From Enterococcus sp. BWB1-3 (GTDB taxonomy: Bacteria; Bacillota; Bacilli; Lactobacillales; Enterococcaceae), in NCBI RefSeq assembly GCF_016745275.1, contig NZ_JADOEP010000002.1, positions 217,409 to 281,408 on the forward strand: 64,000 nt of DNA, written 5' to 3'. The position numbers and the translations under genes were made by a program. A model generated the notes under the pieces. That model had not been told where the DNA came from, did no database searches, and saw only the letters and a list, made by a program, of their open reading frames with translations. Below are positions 62,011 through 64,000 of the stretch, piece by piece; position 1 is the first letter of the stretch; each line of letters begins with the position of its first letter.

Positions 62011-62688
62011 ATGACGACACAAGCTCAGGGTCTTCAGTGGATAAATAATTCCATTGGAAAAACCTATGATTTTGATGGTTTTGCTGGGGCACAGTGTTTT
62101 GATCTAATTAATTCTTATGCCTTTGAACTCTTCTCAACAAGTTTTCCAGGAGCTGGAGCAATTGATTTATTAAGTACTGGTAACAGGGCTGGTTTTAAAG
62201 TGATAAATCAGACAGTCAATAGTTATCCGAAGCCAGGTGATATTTTCATTATGGAGATATACGGTAGTCAATGGGGACATACAGGTCTCATATTATCTGC
62301 TGACACGGCAGGTATGTGGGTTGTTGATCAAAATTTCAAAGGTACAGCACCAACAATCAATTATCCGGCAGAAAAACGATATATTAAATATTTAGAATCC
62401 TACGGAAAATTAGCAGGTTGGATTCATCCACCATTTAGCAGTTCACTAGAGGAAGAAGATGGGACAAAAAAGAACACCAAAATGCAATGCTTTTTTAGAG
62501 TTACAAATGAGTCGTTAGTCTACTATTTTGATGGAAAAAGATTGACTCCAATCGGGAATCCCGATGAAATCAACATTTTAAACGATATTTACAAAGCCAA
62601 CAATGGAAAAGCAATGCCAAGCTTTGTGCTAGATAAACCTTGGTTTGTTCGGTTATCAGATGTTGCAAAACGCAATGTGCTCATATAG
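62011..62688 (+). CDS. CHAP-type peptidoglycan hydrolase
   Basis: 225 residues from the ATG at 62011 (AAAGGAG). The CHAP/NlpC-like domain has Cys29 (GAQCFDL) and His in QWGHTGLI. After a linker the last 65 residues (MQCFFRVTNESLVYYFDGKR and on) repeat almost exactly in the next gene. No signal peptide, so lysin-like; no holin nearby. Confidence 0.82.
   Translation: MTTQAQGLQWINNSIGKTYDFDGFAGAQCFDLINSYAFELFSTSFPGAGAIDLLSTGNRAGFKVINQTVNSYPKPGDIFIMEIYGSQWGHTGLILSADTAGMWVVDQNFKGTAPTINYPAEKRYIKYLESYGKLAGWIHPPFSSSLEEEDGTKKNTKMQCFFRVTNESLVYYFDGKRLTPIGNPDEINILNDIYKANNGKAMPSFVLDKPWFVRLSDVAKRNVLI
62483..62677 (+). repeat. Direct repeat of the lysin C-terminal domain, copy 1
   Basis: About 195 bases almost identical to 63210-63404. 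It encodes the shared putative wall-binding domain. The high identity shows recent duplication or exchange. Confidence 0.85.
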
Positions 62689-62740
62689 AGACACAATCAG
62701 AAAACTTTCAATAAGTTTTTTGCATGAAAGGATAAAAAAG

Positions 62741-63418
62741 ATGGCAAATGAAAACATGAAACCGTCCTCAAAAGGAAGGGATTTGATTAAGAAGTGGGAA
62801 GCTCTAAGGCTGAATGCTTATCAGGACTCTGTTGGAGTTTGGACAATAGGTTATGGGCATACCAAAGGAGTCTATGCTGGATTGGTCATTACAGAAGCAC
62901 AAGCTAACGTATTTCTGGATGAAGATATGCAAAACCATGCTGTAGGTATCTTTAACTACGTAACCGTTCAATTGACACAGAATCAATTTGATGCCTTAGT
63001 CAGCTTTCACTTCAATCTAGGAGTAAATATTCTTAGTGGTTCTCAACTGTTGGTTTATTTGAATCAAAAGCAATGGCAGTCTGCAGCTGCTGAAATGAAA
63101 AAATATGTTTATGCAGGGGGCCAAATCCTAGAAGGTTTGGTCAACCGAAGAAAAGATGAGGTTGATCTGTTTTTAAAAGAAGAACCTGAAACTACGAAAG
63201 GAGAGATTACAATGCAATGTTTTTTTAGAGTTACAAATGAGTCGTTAGTTTACTATTTTGATGGAAAAGGATTGACTCCAATCGGGAATCCTGATGAAAT
63301 TAATATTTTAAACGATATTTACAAAGCCAATAATGGAAAAGCAATGCCAAGCTTTGTGCTAGATAAACCTTGGTTTGTTCGGTTATCAGATGTTGCAAAA
63401 CGTGCAGTATATAAATAA
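62741..63418 (+). CDS. GH24 lysozyme-type hydrolase
   Basis: 225 residues from the ATG at 62741. T4-lysozyme-type catalytic triad E20-x8-D29-x5-T35 (KKWEALRLNAYQDSVGVWTI). The last 65 residues repeat those of the CHAP protein. A GGAGAG site 8 bases before the internal ATG at 63210 may make a free binding-domain protein, as in Lys170-type enterococcal lysins. No signal peptide. Confidence 0.87.
   Translation: MANENMKPSSKGRDLIKKWEALRLNAYQDSVGVWTIGYGHTKGVYAGLVITEAQANVFLDEDMQNHAVGIFNYVTVQLTQNQFDALVSFHFNLGVNILSGSQLLVYLNQKQWQSAAAEMKKYVYAGGQILEGLVNRRKDEVDLFLKEEPETTKGEITMQCFFRVTNESLVYYFDGKGLTPIGNPDEINILNDIYKANNGKAMPSFVLDKPWFVRLSDVAKRAVYK
63210..63404 (+). repeat. Direct repeat of the lysin C-terminal domain, copy 2
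   Basis: Second copy of the 195-base block, here preceded by AAAGGAGAG, so it can be translated separately. Confidence 0.85.
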
Positions 63419-63455
63419 TAACTCATAGTTATATACTAAAAATAACATTAAATCA

Positions 63456-63560
63456 GTAGAGTAGAAAACTGATTTCAAACACCGAGCCTCGGCTCGGTGT
63501 TTTACTTTCAGCTCCCCCTCATCAAACCGTACGTGAAGTTTTCCTTCATACGACTTTCCA
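63456..63560 (-). mobile_element. Group II intron 3' end (domains V and VI)
   Basis: On the minus strand a domain V-like hairpin (about 63524-63557: GTCGTATGAAG, GAAA loop, CTTCACGTACGG) is followed by a GATGAGGGGGAGCTG junction and a long hairpin (AAACACCGAG/CTCGGTGTTT at 63477-63502), then CTACTCTAC at 63456-63464. This order is that of the bacterial group II intron 3' end. The intron would extend rightward; only remnants are seen. Confidence 0.55.
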
Positions 63561-63634
63561 ACATTCTTTGCCTTGTGCATTACAGTTTTACTCAATTGCT
63601 AGTTTCTTTAATTTCCCCTCTAGTGGATTAACCA

Positions 63635-63757
63635 CTACATGTCATTTTCTATATTTTTTTTTCGTTTTGTGTTGTAATGAATGATTAATAACTCCCTGAT
63701 GTACCTATCAATCTTCGCCAACCATTTCTGGGCTTTCGTGATAAAAGATATACCCTA
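63635..63757 (-). pseudogene. Possible remnant of the intron-encoded protein
   Basis: An open segment of about 40 codons (ITKAQKWLAKIDRYIRELLI and on) bounded by stops, in the place of a group II maturase C-terminus. It resembles such tails only loosely. Confidence 0.3.
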
Positions 63758-63884
63758 AAGGTCTGACACATATTCTTCATGGCTTTCTTATTAAGAACAT
63801 GTTCCAGTATATAAAATACTTTTCCATTTTTCCCCCTTTTAGGAAACTTCCGATGATGAAACCTAAAAAAAAAACAGAATGAGT

Positions 63885-63931
63885 GTGGGACAATAGTCAG
63901 AAAAAAATCTAATTATTGTCCCACTTTTTTT
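63885..63931 (+). terminator. Terminator near the window end
   Basis: GTGGGACAATA (63885-63895) pairs with its complement at 63914-63924, then TTTTTTTG. The rest to 64000 has no gene but ends in AAGGAG, probably the site of the next gene. Confidence 0.8.
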
Positions 63932-64000
63932 GATTTTAAGGTATACAAAAAGCACACGACCTTATAAGATTAAAGTGACTAAACTCAACCAAAAAGGAGT

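Noticed and set aside
63386..63595. Real 69-residue gene on the minus strand
   Set aside because: The frame (KLHVRFDEGE and so on) is a known by-product of the group II intron 3' region; no ribosome binding site.
1..64000. tRNA or rRNA genes
   Set aside because: No cloverleaf or conserved rRNA segment was recognised by eye on either strand; a tRNAscan run would be decisive.

Overview
The window is low-GC Gram-positive DNA, most likely Enterococcus or a close Lactobacillales relative (species not resolved). This rests on a TP901-1-like serine integrase, an ArpU-type late regulator, enterococcal-style lysins, AGGAGG ribosome binding sites and a host ula operon. About three quarters is one temperate siphovirus prophage; the rest is chromosome.

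Prophage (window start to about 47.9 kb). It is integrated in comGC. The first 32 codons of comGC remain beside comGB and comGA at 47.9-49.9 kb; the other comGC half and the far attachment site lie left of the window. From the integrase end the order is: serine integrase, zinc-ribbon protein, ImmA-like protease, CI-like repressor (all +), a CI/Cro switch with three operators, then a long minus-strand early operon. That operon holds small proteins, an SbcC-like ATPase, a RecT-like protein, an MBL hydrolase, a DnaD-type initiator, a DnaC-type loader, a DUF1064 nuclease, YopX proteins, a second (tyrosine) recombinase, an HNH-like protein and a Dam methylase. ArpU follows, then a ParB-like / DpdA-like / QueT cassette, and then the late operon: small and large terminase, portal, Prp-like protease, minor head protein, two Tad2-like proteins, scaffold, decoration, capsid, connectors, major tail protein, tail chaperones with a -1 frameshift site, tape measure, baseplate, holins and amidase endolysin. 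Convergent to the endolysin is a cargo pair: a SNF2 helicase (cut by the window edge) and an unknown gene.

Notable prophage features. The portal gene is split by a group I intron carrying an HNH endonuclease gene. A phage Prp-like protease sits among three virion proteins that carry the L27-like LQLF N-terminal cleavage motif. ParB/DpdA/QueT looks like a salvage-only 7-deazaguanine DNA-modification cassette. Two tandem DUF2829 (Tad2) genes suggest anti-Thoeris activity. Between cro and the early operon, small genes alternate in direction around a duplicated 33-bp promoter/leader element.

Chromosome (about 47.9-64 kb). comGA and comGB are followed by two terminators. Next is a complete L-ascorbate PTS and catabolic operon (ulaG, C, A, B, a 51-residue ORF, D, E, F on the minus strand), divergent from an unknown membrane protein plus a DeoR/UlaR-type regulator, with direct-repeat operators between. 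Then come a 54-bp tandem-repeat array, a DJ-1/PfpI protein, rlmN, two peptidoglycan hydrolases sharing a duplicated 65-residue C-terminal domain, and the 3' end of a group II intron.
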